A DNA stretch of 64,000 nucleotides, taken from Aliikangiella maris (GTDB taxonomy: Bacteria; Pseudomonadota; Gammaproteobacteria; Enterobacterales; Kangiellaceae). The notes under the pieces were generated by a model that did no database searches, was not told the DNA's origin, and saw nothing but the letters and a program-made list of their open reading frames with translations. Positions 8,232 to 16,790 of the stretch are shown here, piece by piece (the stretch's first letter is position 1; each line of letters starts with the position of its first letter). The stretch is from assembly GCF_040719265.1 (NCBI RefSeq), contig NZ_JBFDAH010000012.1, positions 73,092-137,091 of the forward strand. The letters run 5' to 3'. A program made the translations under genes and the position numbers.

Positions 8232-8294
8232 TTGCGGGTTAATAAAAAGCCCTAAAGGCCAGTAAGGGCTCATTAGGGCTTAAAAAAATGGTGG
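8232..8294. repeat. Direct repeat copy 2, at the ssrA 3' end (att-like)
   Basis: This is the partner of 2396-2460: 24 identical bases, 9 diverged, 16 identical, then ATGGTGG across the tmRNA 3' CCA. The two copies lie 5,836 bases apart in the same orientation. The tmRNA sequence beyond base 8294 is not repeated at copy 1. This fits recombination at the extreme 3' end of ssrA, a frequent island target. Confidence 0.7.
8241..8280 (-). terminator. ssrA rho-independent terminator
   Basis: On the minus strand, 9 bases after the tmRNA CCA end, AGCCCTAA (8280-8273) pairs with TTAGGGCT (8255-8248). A TTTTTATT tract follows. It also faces the end of the bicupin gene. Confidence 0.75.
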
Positions 8295-8640
8295 AGGCGG
8301 GGGGAATCGAACCCCCGTCCGCGAATCCGCTGCTCGTGGTACTACATGCTTAGTCTAGTCTTTAAATTAACCCGAAACTGATCCGACTGACAGGATGTTT
8401 TAGGCGAGTTTGCTTAAGTTTAGCGCTTGGGGGGCAAACACCCTTACACGCGAGTCTCCGTATATGACTGTTAAACTTCCTACCGGTGACGCTCAGAAGC
8501 AACAGTTAGCCTATTAAGCGGCTAAAGCGTAGTTGTCGTCGTTTGCAACTATTTTTTTTCAGCTAGTGGGTACGAGGTTCGCTGACACCTCGGCATGCAC
8601 CTTGAGTTTTGTAATCCTCGTCGAAGCCAATGTCGCCCCC
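8289..8640 (-). ncRNA. ssrA: Transfer-messenger RNA (tmRNA, 10Sa RNA)
   Basis: This one-piece tmRNA of about 352 nt rescues stalled ribosomes together with SmpB. The 5' end GGGGGCGACATTGGCTTCGA is at 8640. The 3' end is an acceptor arm with a T-loop (GGTTCGATT type) ending CCACCA at 8289. The resume codon is GCA at 8546-8544. The reading frame to TAA (8516-8514) encodes the proteolysis tag ANDDNYALAA, typical of gammaproteobacteria. SmpB is encoded 6 kb away on the same strand. The 3' end abuts the island junction repeat, and the mature RNA sequence appears intact. Confidence 0.97.
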
Positions 8641-8689
8641 AAGATAAAGCCTTAAAACATTGGGATTTAATACTCGAAACAACCGATAA

Positions 8690-8698
8690 ATTATGCCA
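8690..8698 (-). promoter_or_regulatory. Possible extended -10 of the ssrA promoter
   Basis: On the minus strand TGGCATAAT (8698 to 8690) matches an extended -10 (TGnTATAAT) about 50 bases upstream of the mature tmRNA 5' end. That would leave a 5' leader for RNase P removal. No convincing -35 was found, so this is tentative. Confidence 0.3.
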
Positions 8699-8767
8699 CA
8701 CTTAGCGGTATAGATGAAATAATAATACACTAAATATATGAATTAATTGCCTTAATTCAAGCTTTCA

Positions 8768-9541
8768 ATGGAAAATACTGAAATAAAAATAAAATATGCC
8801 TATGCAACTGATGTTGGCTGTGTTCGCGAATTGAATGAAGACTCTTTATTTTGTAGTAATAATCTCTGGCTGGTTGCCGATGGCATGGGGGGACATGCTT
8901 GCGGTGAAATTGCCAGCCAAATTGCGGCAGAGACGATTGCCCGTGAATTTATGGGGTCTGGAGATTTGGTGAGAGCGATAGAGCTGGCTCATAGCAACAT
9001 TCTTGCGGCCAGTAATGATAAAGTTAATCAACAAGGTATGGGCACAACAGTCGTTGCTTTAACTTGTAAGCAAAATGAATATTTTGTGGCTTGGGTCGGG
9101 GATAGTCGCGCTTATTTATGGGATCATTGCCGGTCGAGATTAACTCAGTTGACTGAAGATCACTCGCTGATTGTACGTTTGGTTAAGTCGGGGTTAATTT
9201 CAGTTGAAGAAGCGCAAAAGCATCCACAACGGCATATGATTACTCAATGTTTGGGGTCAGTTGAAATTGAACAGATAAAAATTGATGTCAACCAGGATGT
9301 ATGGCAAGCCAATCAACAAATATTACTGTGCAGCGATGGGTTAAGTGACGAACTTAGCGATCAGGAAATCGCTAGGATTTTAAAAACTCATACTGATAAG
9401 TTGGATAAAATTAATGCACTTATCGAGGCAGCCAAAAGTGCTGGAGGGCGGGATAATATCAGCGTCGTACTGATAGATTCACCAATTGTTAAAAAGCCCT
9501 CCCTGTTTGAAAAGATAAAAATGTTGCTTAAAATTCAATAA
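8768..9541 (+). CDS. PP2C-family serine/threonine protein phosphatase
   Basis: This 257-residue metal-dependent phosphatase has the PP2C motifs in order: ATDVGCVRELNEDS (E24, D25), VADGMGGHACGE (D38, G39), the GMGTT strand, WVGDSRAYLW (D112), LLCSDGLSD (D190) and GGRDNISVV (D229). All metal-binding Asp residues are present. It is the likely eraser for the Ser/Thr kinase encoded two genes on. The three genes (phosphatase, FHA protein, kinase) are separated by 2-5 bases and form one operon. It is cytoplasmic, with no signal or membrane segment. Confidence 0.92.
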   Translation: MENTEIKIKYAYATDVGCVRELNEDSLFCSNNLWLVADGMGGHACGEIASQIAAETIAREFMGSGDLVRAIELAHSNILAASNDKVNQQGMGTTVVALTCKQNEYFVAWVGDSRAYLWDHCRSRLTQLTEDHSLIVRLVKSGLISVEEAQKHPQRHMITQCLGSVEIEQIKIDVNQDVWQANQQILLCSDGLSDELSDQEIARILKTHTDKLDKINALIEAAKSAGGRDNISVVLIDSPIVKKPSLFEKIKMLLKIQ

Positions 9542-9543
9542 TA

Positions 9544-10092
9544 ATGGCAGCTAATGAGGACTCAATGACTAATCAACAAGAACAAGGCAAGCCATCTCAG
9601 GAGTCAGCGGTTGGACCACAAGGGACGCAAATGTTCGAGCTGTCTGATGTCAACAAAATGATTGCTCAGGAAATTGCGCAAACCCAGACCGATGAAGCTG
9701 ACATTCCGGCCCTGATTGGGGTCAGTGAGAATGTCAGTGGTATGAGAATCATACTCAATAAAGATAAAATGGAAGTTGGGCGACGGCCAAACAGTGATAT
9801 CCGTTTAACAGATAATAGTGTCTCTTCGATGCATGCACATATCATTCGCGAAGGAACTTATTGCAAAGTATTAAATCTGTTATCTTCTAATGGTACTTTT
9901 GTGAATGGCGAAAAGGTTGCCGAAAAATATTTGGTTCCTGGTGATCGAGTTGCATTTGCTGCAACTGAATTTGTCTTTATGTTAATTGAAGAAGGAGACT
10001 CCAGTAAAAGTACCTCTAAAAACAGAGCGGTTTACCTGGCTGCAATTTTACTCACATTAGCCTTTGCCGGTCTGCTGTTTTATCTTTTATAA
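9544..10092 (+). CDS. FHA-domain protein with C-terminal membrane anchor
   Basis: This 182-residue protein has a polar, flexible N-terminal 60 residues. An FHA domain (about 65-147) carries the phosphothreonine-pocket residues GRRPNSDI (G79, R80), S94-S95-x-H97 and N116-G117. A single membrane helix (162-182) closes the protein. It would dock phosphorylated proteins at the inner-membrane surface. Between a PP2C and a Ser/Thr kinase gene it is the natural adaptor or substrate of the kinase; Thr residues at 28, 47 and 49 are candidate phosphosites, by inference only. ATG 9544, two bases after the previous stop, is used; ATG 9565 is possible. Confidence 0.88.
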   Translation: MAANEDSMTNQQEQGKPSQESAVGPQGTQMFELSDVNKMIAQEIAQTQTDEADIPALIGVSENVSGMRIILNKDKMEVGRRPNSDIRLTDNSVSSMHAHIIREGTYCKVLNLLSSNGTFVNGEKVAEKYLVPGDRVAFAATEFVFMLIEEGDSSKSTSKNRAVYLAAILLTLAFAGLLFYLL

Positions 10093-10097
10093 ATGTT

Positions 10098-11858
10098 ATG
10101 TCGAGTAATCCCATAAAGCCTCCGCTAACAGTTAATAAAATGACTGATACACAGGAGCTACCTAAAAATGTTGGTCGTTATCGCATCTTAAATGAAGTTG
10201 GTCGCGGTGCGACGGCATTTGTTTATAAAGCTTATGATCCCCAGCTCGATCGGTTTTTAGCCATTAAAGTTTTGCGCGAAGAGTTAGCGCAAGATGAAGA
10301 TTATCGTCAAGCGTTTATTAAAGAAGCCAGATTGGCTGCACAACTCACCCATCCGGGTATTGTTACTATCTATGATGTAGGCATTGCCGATAATAAACCT
10401 TATATTGGTATGGAGTTACTCGAAGGCGCGACGCTGGAACAAATCCTTAAGGCCCAAGGCAAGCTCAATTTACGTACCGTTTTAGCAATGTCGGTGCAAC
10501 TGGCACGCGCACTGGATTATGCACACCGTCAAGGTGTTGTTCACCGTGATATCAAGCCGGGCAATATTGTTGTGTTGAAAGATAAAAAGACCGTCAAGTT
10601 GACTGACTTTGGTATTGCTCAACTCGATGATAGTTTAAACAGTGTTGGTAAGGGCTCAGACAAAGTTATTGGTACGCCCGAATATATGGCGCCAGAACAG
10701 GTTTTGGGGCAACCCACCGATAACCGCTCAGACCTTTATTCATTCGGGGTTTTAATTTATCGCATGTTAATGGGATTACCACCTTTTATTGGTGATGATC
10801 TTGGGCAGTTATTTAAACAAATTATTAAAAATAAACCACCACGTATTTATGTGGTAGAAGAAAAAGTTAAGGATGATTTACAAGATTTTATGCGCAAATT
10901 GCTGCAAAAGCAGCCAAACAAGCGTTACCAAAGTGCGGGACAAATCTCTAATGAATTGCGCACTATTCAAGGTAAGCTTGGAGAGAAAAAACAGCAACAA
11001 AATAATGAATATGTTTCATTGCGTTTCCGCTGGACGGCAACAATGGCAGGTGTTGTATTTGTTGCAATGTGTTTAGGGTTGGCAATAGTTTACTACATGC
11101 AGTATCAAGCACTTTCGGGAATTACTTTTGACTATGGCCGTTCAATTGCTCGAATGATTGCTTATAAAAGTGCCGACTCTGTACTACTTGATGATTTGGT
11201 TGGATTGAATGCATTGGTCAATGAAACCAATAAAAATGATCAAGTCAAAAGCGTTGCGGTGATGAATAAAAATAATACCGTTTTAGCTTCTACTCAAAAG
11301 GATATTATCGGTACTGCTTTTAAGCCACCGAATGATCGGTCTCATGAACATACTTTAGAAGATATTTTAATTTATCAACGCGAACTGGAAAATAAAAATA
11401 TCTTATTCGATGTCGAGATGCCTATCAAATATGATAATAAATCACTGGGCTATTTATATATTTCTTTTAGCGCTGACTCAATGTTTACTGCCGCTAAGAG
11501 CACGTTAGTAACGATGTTAATTGTGATGATGATCACGTTATTTGTGGTTTTTATAATTACACTGGTATTGGCTCGACGAACCTCCAGAGATTATCAGCGA
11601 GTTACTCAGGCATTAAATAAAATGGCTTTGGGACGAGTGGATGCTAGATTAATCAGTGATCGAAATGATGAGGCTGGACAATTATTTGCGGCATTTAATC
11701 GATTAGCAAATTTCTTAGAAGGTAGGTTTGACACAGCAAGTAAAACTAAAGGTCGTTCTATTAAACAGGTTTCACTTAAAAAGATTTCTAACCAACCCGA
11801 CAGTCAGGTGGCGGAGACGGTCGAGCTTGATATCGTTTCAGAGTTAGATAAAGATTAA
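10098..11858 (+). CDS. Membrane Ser/Thr protein kinase with sensor domain and HAMP
   Basis: This 586-residue protein has a complete Hanks-type kinase domain (27-290): GRGATAFVYKAY P-loop, catalytic K57, HRDIKPGN (D151, N156), DFG 170-172 and APE 198-200. A first membrane helix (about 312-334) leads to an extracytoplasmic sensor (about 337-465). A second helix (about 467-490) leads to a HAMP domain (about 490-545), and a short polar tail ends the protein. Bacterial kinases of this class usually end in PASTA or other outward domains; a double-pass sensor with HAMP is a histidine-kinase-like add-on and is unusual. The sensor resembles residues 53-102 of the AhpA-like protein at 27268-28794. It shares an operon with its phosphatase and FHA partner. 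Confidence 0.92.
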   Translation: MSSNPIKPPLTVNKMTDTQELPKNVGRYRILNEVGRGATAFVYKAYDPQLDRFLAIKVLREELAQDEDYRQAFIKEARLAAQLTHPGIVTIYDVGIADNKPYIGMELLEGATLEQILKAQGKLNLRTVLAMSVQLARALDYAHRQGVVHRDIKPGNIVVLKDKKTVKLTDFGIAQLDDSLNSVGKGSDKVIGTPEYMAPEQVLGQPTDNRSDLYSFGVLIYRMLMGLPPFIGDDLGQLFKQIIKNKPPRIYVVEEKVKDDLQDFMRKLLQKQPNKRYQSAGQISNELRTIQGKLGEKKQQQNNEYVSLRFRWTATMAGVVFVAMCLGLAIVYYMQYQALSGITFDYGRSIARMIAYKSADSVLLDDLVGLNALVNETNKNDQVKSVAVMNKNNTVLASTQKDIIGTAFKPPNDRSHEHTLEDILIYQRELENKNILFDVEMPIKYDNKSLGYLYISFSADSMFTAAKSTLVTMLIVMMITLFVVFIITLVLARRTSRDYQRVTQALNKMALGRVDARLISDRNDEAGQLFAAFNRLANFLEGRFDTASKTKGRSIKQVSLKKISNQPDSQVAETVELDIVSELDKD

Positions 11859-11921
11859 TGTTAAATTAGAAAAACGATTATTAGTTAGATAAGCGCCACA
11901 TAATCACAAGAACTAGAATTT

Positions 11922-12569
11922 ATGACATTTATTGAATTTATAGAGCCTTTTATTATTGTTGCCATTTTAGCGGGCTTATTGTCGCTGTATAGTTTGTTGG
12001 CGCTAATATTAAGTCTGCGCAAGTTAAAGCTGTTTGCTTTTTGTCGACAACTTACCGTATTGTTCATGTTGCTGATGATTACCGGCAGCATCACTTTATT
12101 TATGTTAGGTACTCAGGGATATCAGGCATTAACTCAGGAAGAACTGGTCGCCAACATCGAAGTGACCCCCACCAGTGAGCAAACTTACTATGCGCGATTG
12201 TTGTTTCTTGATGGAACACAGCAGGTTTATCTATTAAATGGTGATGAATTATTAGTCGACGCTTATATTTTGAAATGGAAACCTTGGGCAAATATTCTGG
12301 GGCTACATACCGCTTATCGTTTAGAGCGGGTGAGCGGTCGGTATCAAGATATTCAGCAAGAGCAGAATAAACCCCGAACCGTGTTTGCTCTTAATAGTCA
12401 TGCCGGAGGGGGACTGGCTGAATGGCGAAAAAATTATCAATCACTTTCATTCTTAGTGGATGTTGAGCATGGTTCTGCTAGCTTTGTTAGTGCCCAACAA
12501 GCACAGCAATATCAGCTTTTGGTCAGTTCAAGTGGCTTAATTATTCGTCCCGTCAAAGCAGTTTTATAG
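11922..12569 (+). CDS. Conserved membrane protein of unknown function
   Basis: This 215-residue protein has two N-terminal membrane helices (about 7-31 and 43-66). A soluble, probably periplasmic, domain follows with VYLLNGDELLVDAYILKWKP, LGLHTAYRLERVSGRYQDI and RTVFAL. It belongs to a conserved family in gammaproteobacteria that is sometimes labelled a cation/multidrug efflux pump. Nothing in the sequence supports transport: there are only two helices. It lies 63 bases after the kinase gene on the same strand and could be co-transcribed with it. No function is proposed. Confidence 0.65.
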   Translation: MTFIEFIEPFIIVAILAGLLSLYSLLALILSLRKLKLFAFCRQLTVLFMLLMITGSITLFMLGTQGYQALTQEELVANIEVTPTSEQTYYARLLFLDGTQQVYLLNGDELLVDAYILKWKPWANILGLHTAYRLERVSGRYQDIQQEQNKPRTVFALNSHAGGGLAEWRKNYQSLSFLVDVEHGSASFVSAQQAQQYQLLVSSSGLIIRPVKAVL

Positions 12570-12615
12570 TCCTGATGAGGGCCGGTAACTAATCGTCACG
12601 GCTTAAATATTCAAC

Positions 12616-12951
12616 TTAAGAAGGCTTGGGGTTGTCCTTTTGCAGACTTTCTTTTTGCTTAACAGCTTTCTTTTTTCTGGCCTCTTTAGGATCTGCAATC
12701 AAAGGACGATAGATTTCAATTCTATCACCTTCACGTAGTTCATCGGTGAGTTTACAGGCCTGACTAAATAGGCCTACTTTGTTTTTTGTCAGGTCAATCT
12801 GTGGATACTTTTGCAAGATACCAGATTGAACAATTGCTTGTTCCACTGTTGTACCTACGGGGACCTGTTGAGTTAGTAGCTGTTGTTCATCAGGTAGAGC
12901 AAAGATTAGTTCAATATTGATTATTGTTTGATTGGACATTTCGGCAGACAT
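12616..12951 (-). CDS. rnfH: RnfH-family ubiquitin-like protein
   Basis: This 111-residue protein has a beta-grasp fold of the RnfH/UPF0125 family: INIELIFALPDEQQLL, VGTTVEQAIVQSGI, the KVGLFSQACKL turn and REGDRIEIYRPL, with a basic C-terminal tail. The function is unknown; the name comes from association with Rnf clusters in other species. Its ATG overlaps the RatA stop by one base, the canonical ratA-rnfH pair found next to smpB in gammaproteobacteria. Confidence 0.88.
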   Translation of the reverse strand: MSAEMSNQTIINIELIFALPDEQQLLTQQVPVGTTVEQAIVQSGILQKYPQIDLTKNKVGLFSQACKLTDELREGDRIEIYRPLIADPKEARKKKAVKQKESLQKDNPKPS

Positions 12952-13388
12952 TAGTTTTTTCCATAAACCTGAACAGCCCTTTCGGTAAAGGCATTTACCA
13001 TTGAGTGGGTCAGTTGGTTAAATATGGCGGCAAATGCCATTGATGCCAATTTATTCGAAAACTCAAATTCCAAGCTTAGCGCTATTTTACAGGCTTCTTC
13101 TGTTAAAGGGTTAAATTGCCAATGCCCAGAAAATGATTCAAATGGACCATCAATTAATTGCATTTGAATGGACCGAAAAGGAACCAAGGTGTTTTTAGTA
13201 GAAAAAGATTTAGCAATACCTCTTTTAGCAATTTCAAGACGCGCAGTGACTTCATTTTCTGTACGAGAAATAATTTCGGCTTGTTGACAATAAGGAACAA
13301 ATTCGGGATAGGATGCGATATCATCAACCAGTCTAAACATCTGTTCTGCTGAAAACATTACTAATGCATGTCGATTAATTTTTTCCAC
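12951..13388 (-). CDS. ratA: RatA-family START-like protein (ribosome association toxin/coenzyme Q-binding family)
   Basis: This 145-residue protein has a polyketide-cyclase/START-like fold with hallmark segments MFRLVDDIASYPEFVPYC, LEIAKRGIAKSFSTKN, GPFESFSGHW and LEFEFSNKLASMAF. In E. coli RatA is reported to block 50S-30S association; eukaryotic homologues (Coq10) bind ubiquinone, so a role in coenzyme Q handling is equally possible. It overlaps rnfH and is close to smpB (upstream on the same strand, beyond the LysM lipoprotein gene), the usual neighbourhood. Confidence 0.88.
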   Translation of the reverse strand: MEKINRHALVMFSAEQMFRLVDDIASYPEFVPYCQQAEIISRTENEVTARLEIAKRGIAKSFSTKNTLVPFRSIQMQLIDGPFESFSGHWQFNPLTEEACKIALSLEFEFSNKLASMAFAAIFNQLTHSMVNAFTERAVQVYGKN

Positions 13389-13418
13389 TCGATTTCTACT
13401 ACCTTTTTACCCACTGGC

Positions 13419-14474
13419 TTAAAACTGATTGAGTTTTTTTAATAATTTTTGTGACCGCTGGGTATACTTTTGAGCTAATTCATTATTAGGCTGAATTTGT
13501 AAAATTAAATTCCAGCGAGTCATTGCTTCTTTTAGTTTGTGGTTACGGTAAAATACCACCGCTTGTTCATGTAATTTATCAAGTAATTGACTTTCCATGT
13601 AACCACTTTGTGATAGGGATGCTGGTGATTTTAAAGCTTTTATTTGAATTAACTTTTCTGCTGCTTCAAGATAACTTTCATCGTTAACTAACAGTACAAA
13701 TTCATCGGTATATAAGGCGATGGTATGGTTTTCTATAAAGTGTCGATAGATTTTTTGCTGCTCAGTGTTACGACTCGATTGTGCCAGCTGACTTAATTTT
13801 TCTAACATTTTACTGCGTTCACTAAGGGAAACCGCCTTTTGCGCCATAGCTTGCATTAATTGTTGTTGTATTTTATACAGTTCAGCGTGGTGTTGTTCGG
13901 TGATAAACAATCGGTTGGCTTTTTCTAAGCCTTTATAATAGTTGCTTTGAGCTAAATATTTTTTGAGTAGATTGATATTGGCTTTGGCACGTAACTGTTC
14001 TTGTTGATAGAGTTTGCTGGTTGGTGTTACCGGAACTTGAATTAACTGCCCAGGCATCAACTTCATCGGGTTGGTGATTTTATTTATTTTCGCTAGAGTC
14101 ACAAAATATAAAGAATTGCCTAGCCAGGATTCTGCAATTTTTCCAAGACTGTCGCCAGGTTTAATTTTGTAATTGGTTAAGCGAGCAGTATTAAAAAGTT
14201 GTTGTGGCGTTTGAGTTAACTGATCCCATAAAAGTTGCGCTGTTGAGTGATTCCGATTAACGTTTAATACCTGTTTTAGATGACTACTCGCGGCATGAAA
14301 ATCACCGTGTTCCAGTAGTTTAATGGCTTTTTCAACAGCTTGATTTTGCGTTGTTGCATGTTCTAGCGGGTCATTTGCTGACGGTGGAGTTTTTTTCGTA
14401 GGCAGCCACTGGCAACTGGCCAGTAACGATATACTAATTAATAAAAACGCGAGTTTTTTATGCAATGCCATCAT
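13419..14474 (-). CDS. LysM-domain lipoprotein with helical repeats
   Basis: This 351-residue protein has a lipoprotein signal peptide with lipobox LLASC (Cys about 21). A TPR-like helical stretch follows (about 45-90, LLEHGDFHAASSHLKQVL). A LysM domain spans about 101-150 (YKIKPGDSLGKIAESWLGN ... MLMPGQLIQVPV-type ending). The rest is an alpha-helical, TPR-like region to the end with NNELAQKY near the C-terminus. It is likely anchored in the outer membrane and bound to peptidoglycan. It lies between smpB and ratA on the same strand, 12 bases after smpB. No enzymatic domain is visible, so a scaffold or cell-envelope assembly role is an inference. Confidence 0.8.
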   Translation of the reverse strand: MMALHKKLAFLLISISLLASCQWLPTKKTPPSANDPLEHATTQNQAVEKAIKLLEHGDFHAASSHLKQVLNVNRNHSTAQLLWDQLTQTPQQLFNTARLTNYKIKPGDSLGKIAESWLGNSLYFVTLAKINKITNPMKLMPGQLIQVPVTPTSKLYQQEQLRAKANINLLKKYLAQSNYYKGLEKANRLFITEQHHAELYKIQQQLMQAMAQKAVSLSERSKMLEKLSQLAQSSRNTEQQKIYRHFIENHTIALYTDEFVLLVNDESYLEAAEKLIQIKALKSPASLSQSGYMESQLLDKLHEQAVVFYRNHKLKEAMTRWNLILQIQPNNELAQKYTQRSQKLLKKLNQF

Positions 14475-14486
14475 AAATTGTGAAGG

Positions 14487-14966
14487 TTAGTTAAAATTAT
14501 TTTTCATTAACCGTTGTTTATCACGATCCCATTCCTTCGCTCTTTCAGTTGCGCGTTTATCATGCAACTTTTTACCTTTGGCCGTACCAATTTTTAATTT
14601 AATGCGGTTTCTAATCCAGTAAAGCGATAGTGGAACAACGGTGTAACCGTCTTTTTGCTGAGCATCGAAAAGTTTATTGAGTTCTGCCCGATGTAAAAGT
14701 AATTTTCTGTTGCGGGTTGGTGTTGGTTTAATATGAGTCGAGGCTGTAATTAAAGGCGAAATATGGCAACCTTGTAGAAACGCTTCACCATTTTGCAGGT
14801 AAATATAAGCATCGGTCAGGTTGGCTTTTTTCTCGCGCATGGCTTTGACCTCCCAGCCTTCCAAAGACAAGCCTGCCTCGTAGGTCTGGTCGATAAAATA
14901 GTCATGCTTCGCTTTGCGATTTTGCACGATAGTATTTTCTGGCGTTTTCTTCTTGTTGGCAGCCAT
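14487..14966 (-). CDS. smpB: SsrA-binding protein SmpB
   Basis: This 159-residue protein matches SmpB throughout: NRKAKHDYFIDQTYEAGLSL, GWEVKAMREKKANLTDAYI, GEAFLQGCHISPL, RNRKLLLHRAEL, GYTVVPLSLYWI and the basic C-terminal KLKIGTAKGKKLHDKR tail that enters the mRNA channel. It binds the tRNA-like domain of tmRNA and delivers it with EF-Tu to stalled ribosomes. The RNA partner ssrA lies at 8289-8640. Length and motifs are normal. Confidence 0.97.
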   Translation of the reverse strand: MAANKKKTPENTIVQNRKAKHDYFIDQTYEAGLSLEGWEVKAMREKKANLTDAYIYLQNGEAFLQGCHISPLITASTHIKPTPTRNRKLLLHRAELNKLFDAQQKDGYTVVPLSLYWIRNRIKLKIGTAKGKKLHDKRATERAKEWDRDKQRLMKNNFN

Positions 14967-15049
14967 CGACTTCTTAATCTGGGGTGAATCTAATAGGAGA
15001 GAATTATAGGTGAATCAGCGGGGTTTGTCTGCAAATAGCCAGAAAAATA

Positions 15050-15076
15050 AACAGCGCTTTTATTTAAAGCGCTGTT
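15050..15076 (-). terminator. Terminator downstream of the tolC homologue
   Basis: AACAGCGCTTT (15050-15060), loop TATTT, AAAGCGCTGTT (15066-15076) form an 11-base-pair perfect stem. Read on the minus strand it is followed by TATTTTTCT, so it terminates the tolC-like gene ending at 15086. Confidence 0.75.
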
Positions 15077-15085
15077 TTATAAGGA

Positions 15086-16510
15086 TTATCTTAACATTTT
15101 GTTAACCAGTCCAAGATCTTTTTCATCGAGCAAACCTGCTGCTTGCTTTAATTTTAGCGTGTTTAATATGTAGTCATATCGTGCGCGCGCATGTTGTCGC
15201 TTAGCATCAAAGAGTTGTTGAGTTTGTAGTAATACATCAACAATTGTTCGTGTACCCACTTCAAAGCCGGCTTGAGTGGCTTCCAGCGCACTTTGTGACG
15301 AAATGACAGCCTGTTTCAGGGCGTTGACCGAACTGACTGCGGCAACGACACCCAAATAGGCGTTACGGGTTTCACTAACTGCGCGTCGGTGGTCGGCTTC
15401 GAGATTATGCGAGGCTTGTACATATAAGCTTTGTGACTCTTTCGTTCGTGAGCTGGTTTGGCCGCCTGAATAAAGTGGTATGTTGACGTTAAGCGATATG
15501 GTTGTTGATGGATTAGTAGAATTGGTTGTGGCATCAACAAAACCGATAAGCTCTCCAGCATCATTTTCACGCGGAAAAGCTGGAGATGTGGTATCTCTAT
15601 CAGAATCGGAGTAAGTTGCCTGAAGTCCAACTGTCGGATAATGACCTGATTGTGAAATGTCGATGTTCTTCTTGGCAATTTCCAAAGCAATTTTTGATGC
15701 TTTAATTGATATGTTATTTGACTCTGACTCTTTAACCCAAGCTTTAATATCACTGGGTACTGGATTTTTGAGTGGGATATCAGATTTTAGCGATAGCAAA
15801 CCATAATGATATTGACCGGTTATTTGTTGCAATGCTTCGTGTGCGTTATCGAGTGCGTTTTGTGCGCTGATCTGATTGGCAACCGCTCTATCATGACGAG
15901 ATTGGGCTTCATGCACATCGGTCATTGCGATCAGACCTACTTCAAATCGTTGTTTGGTTTGCGCCAGTTCTTTCGATACGGCTTCGGTTTCTGCTTTTGA
16001 AAAGGCGACGCTGTCTTTTGCCGCTAATACATTAAAATAAGCTTCAGCGACTCGAATAATGAGTTCATGCCGGGCACCTTCGTGTTGTACATTTGAGCGC
16101 AGTGCTTCTTTTTCAGAACGAGAGAGTGTTAACCAGGTTGTGTGGTTATAGATTTCTTGATTGAGCTGAATACGCCAGCTATATCCATCAGTTTCTGATT
16201 CACTATTTTGAGTAACGTCAATATTTTGAGGATTATTGGGGTCGCCGATTGGCGTAAAAATACCTTTGGTTGTTCGTGTTGACTCATTATCAGCCAGTTC
16301 ATATCCTGCACTGGCAGTTAATTGGGGTAATAAGCCCGCCAGACTTTGATTGACGCGCTCATTAGAGGCTTTTCGTCCTGCTTCACTGGCCAGAAAGACC
16401 GGATCATTGTCTTTCGCCAGATTATAGATATCGAGTAAATTATCAGCCCAAGCACTCGCTGATGATAAAAGTAGACAAATGCTCAATGCCGTTTTGGTTG
16501 GTTTATTCAT
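15086..16510 (-). CDS. tolC: TolC-family outer membrane channel protein
   Basis: This 474-residue protein has a cleavable signal peptide (about 1-22, ending SASAWA) and the tandem TolC repeats: DIYNLAKDNDPVFLASEAGR, a first helical hairpin ending GLIAMTDVHEAQ, and an internal duplicate ending VGTRTIVDVLLQTQQLFDAKR. TolC forms a trimeric outer-membrane duct for tripartite efflux pumps and type I secretion. Length is close to E. coli TolC. The gene stands alone on the minus strand with a terminator after it and 280 bases before it, and no pump genes nearby, consistent with a shared housekeeping channel. The long DSDRDTTSPAFPREND loop is the least conserved part. Confidence 0.92.
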   Translation of the reverse strand: MNKPTKTALSICLLLSSASAWADNLLDIYNLAKDNDPVFLASEAGRKASNERVNQSLAGLLPQLTASAGYELADNESTRTTKGIFTPIGDPNNPQNIDVTQNSESETDGYSWRIQLNQEIYNHTTWLTLSRSEKEALRSNVQHEGARHELIIRVAEAYFNVLAAKDSVAFSKAETEAVSKELAQTKQRFEVGLIAMTDVHEAQSRHDRAVANQISAQNALDNAHEALQQITGQYHYGLLSLKSDIPLKNPVPSDIKAWVKESESNNISIKASKIALEIAKKNIDISQSGHYPTVGLQATYSDSDRDTTSPAFPRENDAGELIGFVDATTNSTNPSTTISLNVNIPLYSGGQTSSRTKESQSLYVQASHNLEADHRRAVSETRNAYLGVVAAVSSVNALKQAVISSQSALEATQAGFEVGTRTIVDVLLQTQQLFDAKRQHARARYDYILNTLKLKQAAGLLDEKDLGLVNKMLR

Positions 16511-16790
16511 TTTTTTACCTGCAAGTCGTCAAAATAAATTAGAGTTTCCCCTGGTCACGCGGTAATTTCTTATGCGTGAGAATACCAATGAATATCAGGG
16601 TAAAGTCTCCAACTGAAATGCCCTGTCAATATTCCAAGTTTCCCGATTATCTGTGCGAGCCAGAACTTAGGTGTGTTAGCATTGTAACTCACCTGCGTTG
16701 CCAAATTTTAGCTTTAAGTTATTAGTAAATCATTTGATTTGTAAATGAATTTTACAGATAGTGAGTATTCACCGGCGAAATAACGTGTTG

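Noticed and set aside
8514..8546. Short frame encoding ANDDNYALAA
   Set aside because: It is the tmRNA tag-peptide frame, not a separate gene; reported within ssrA.
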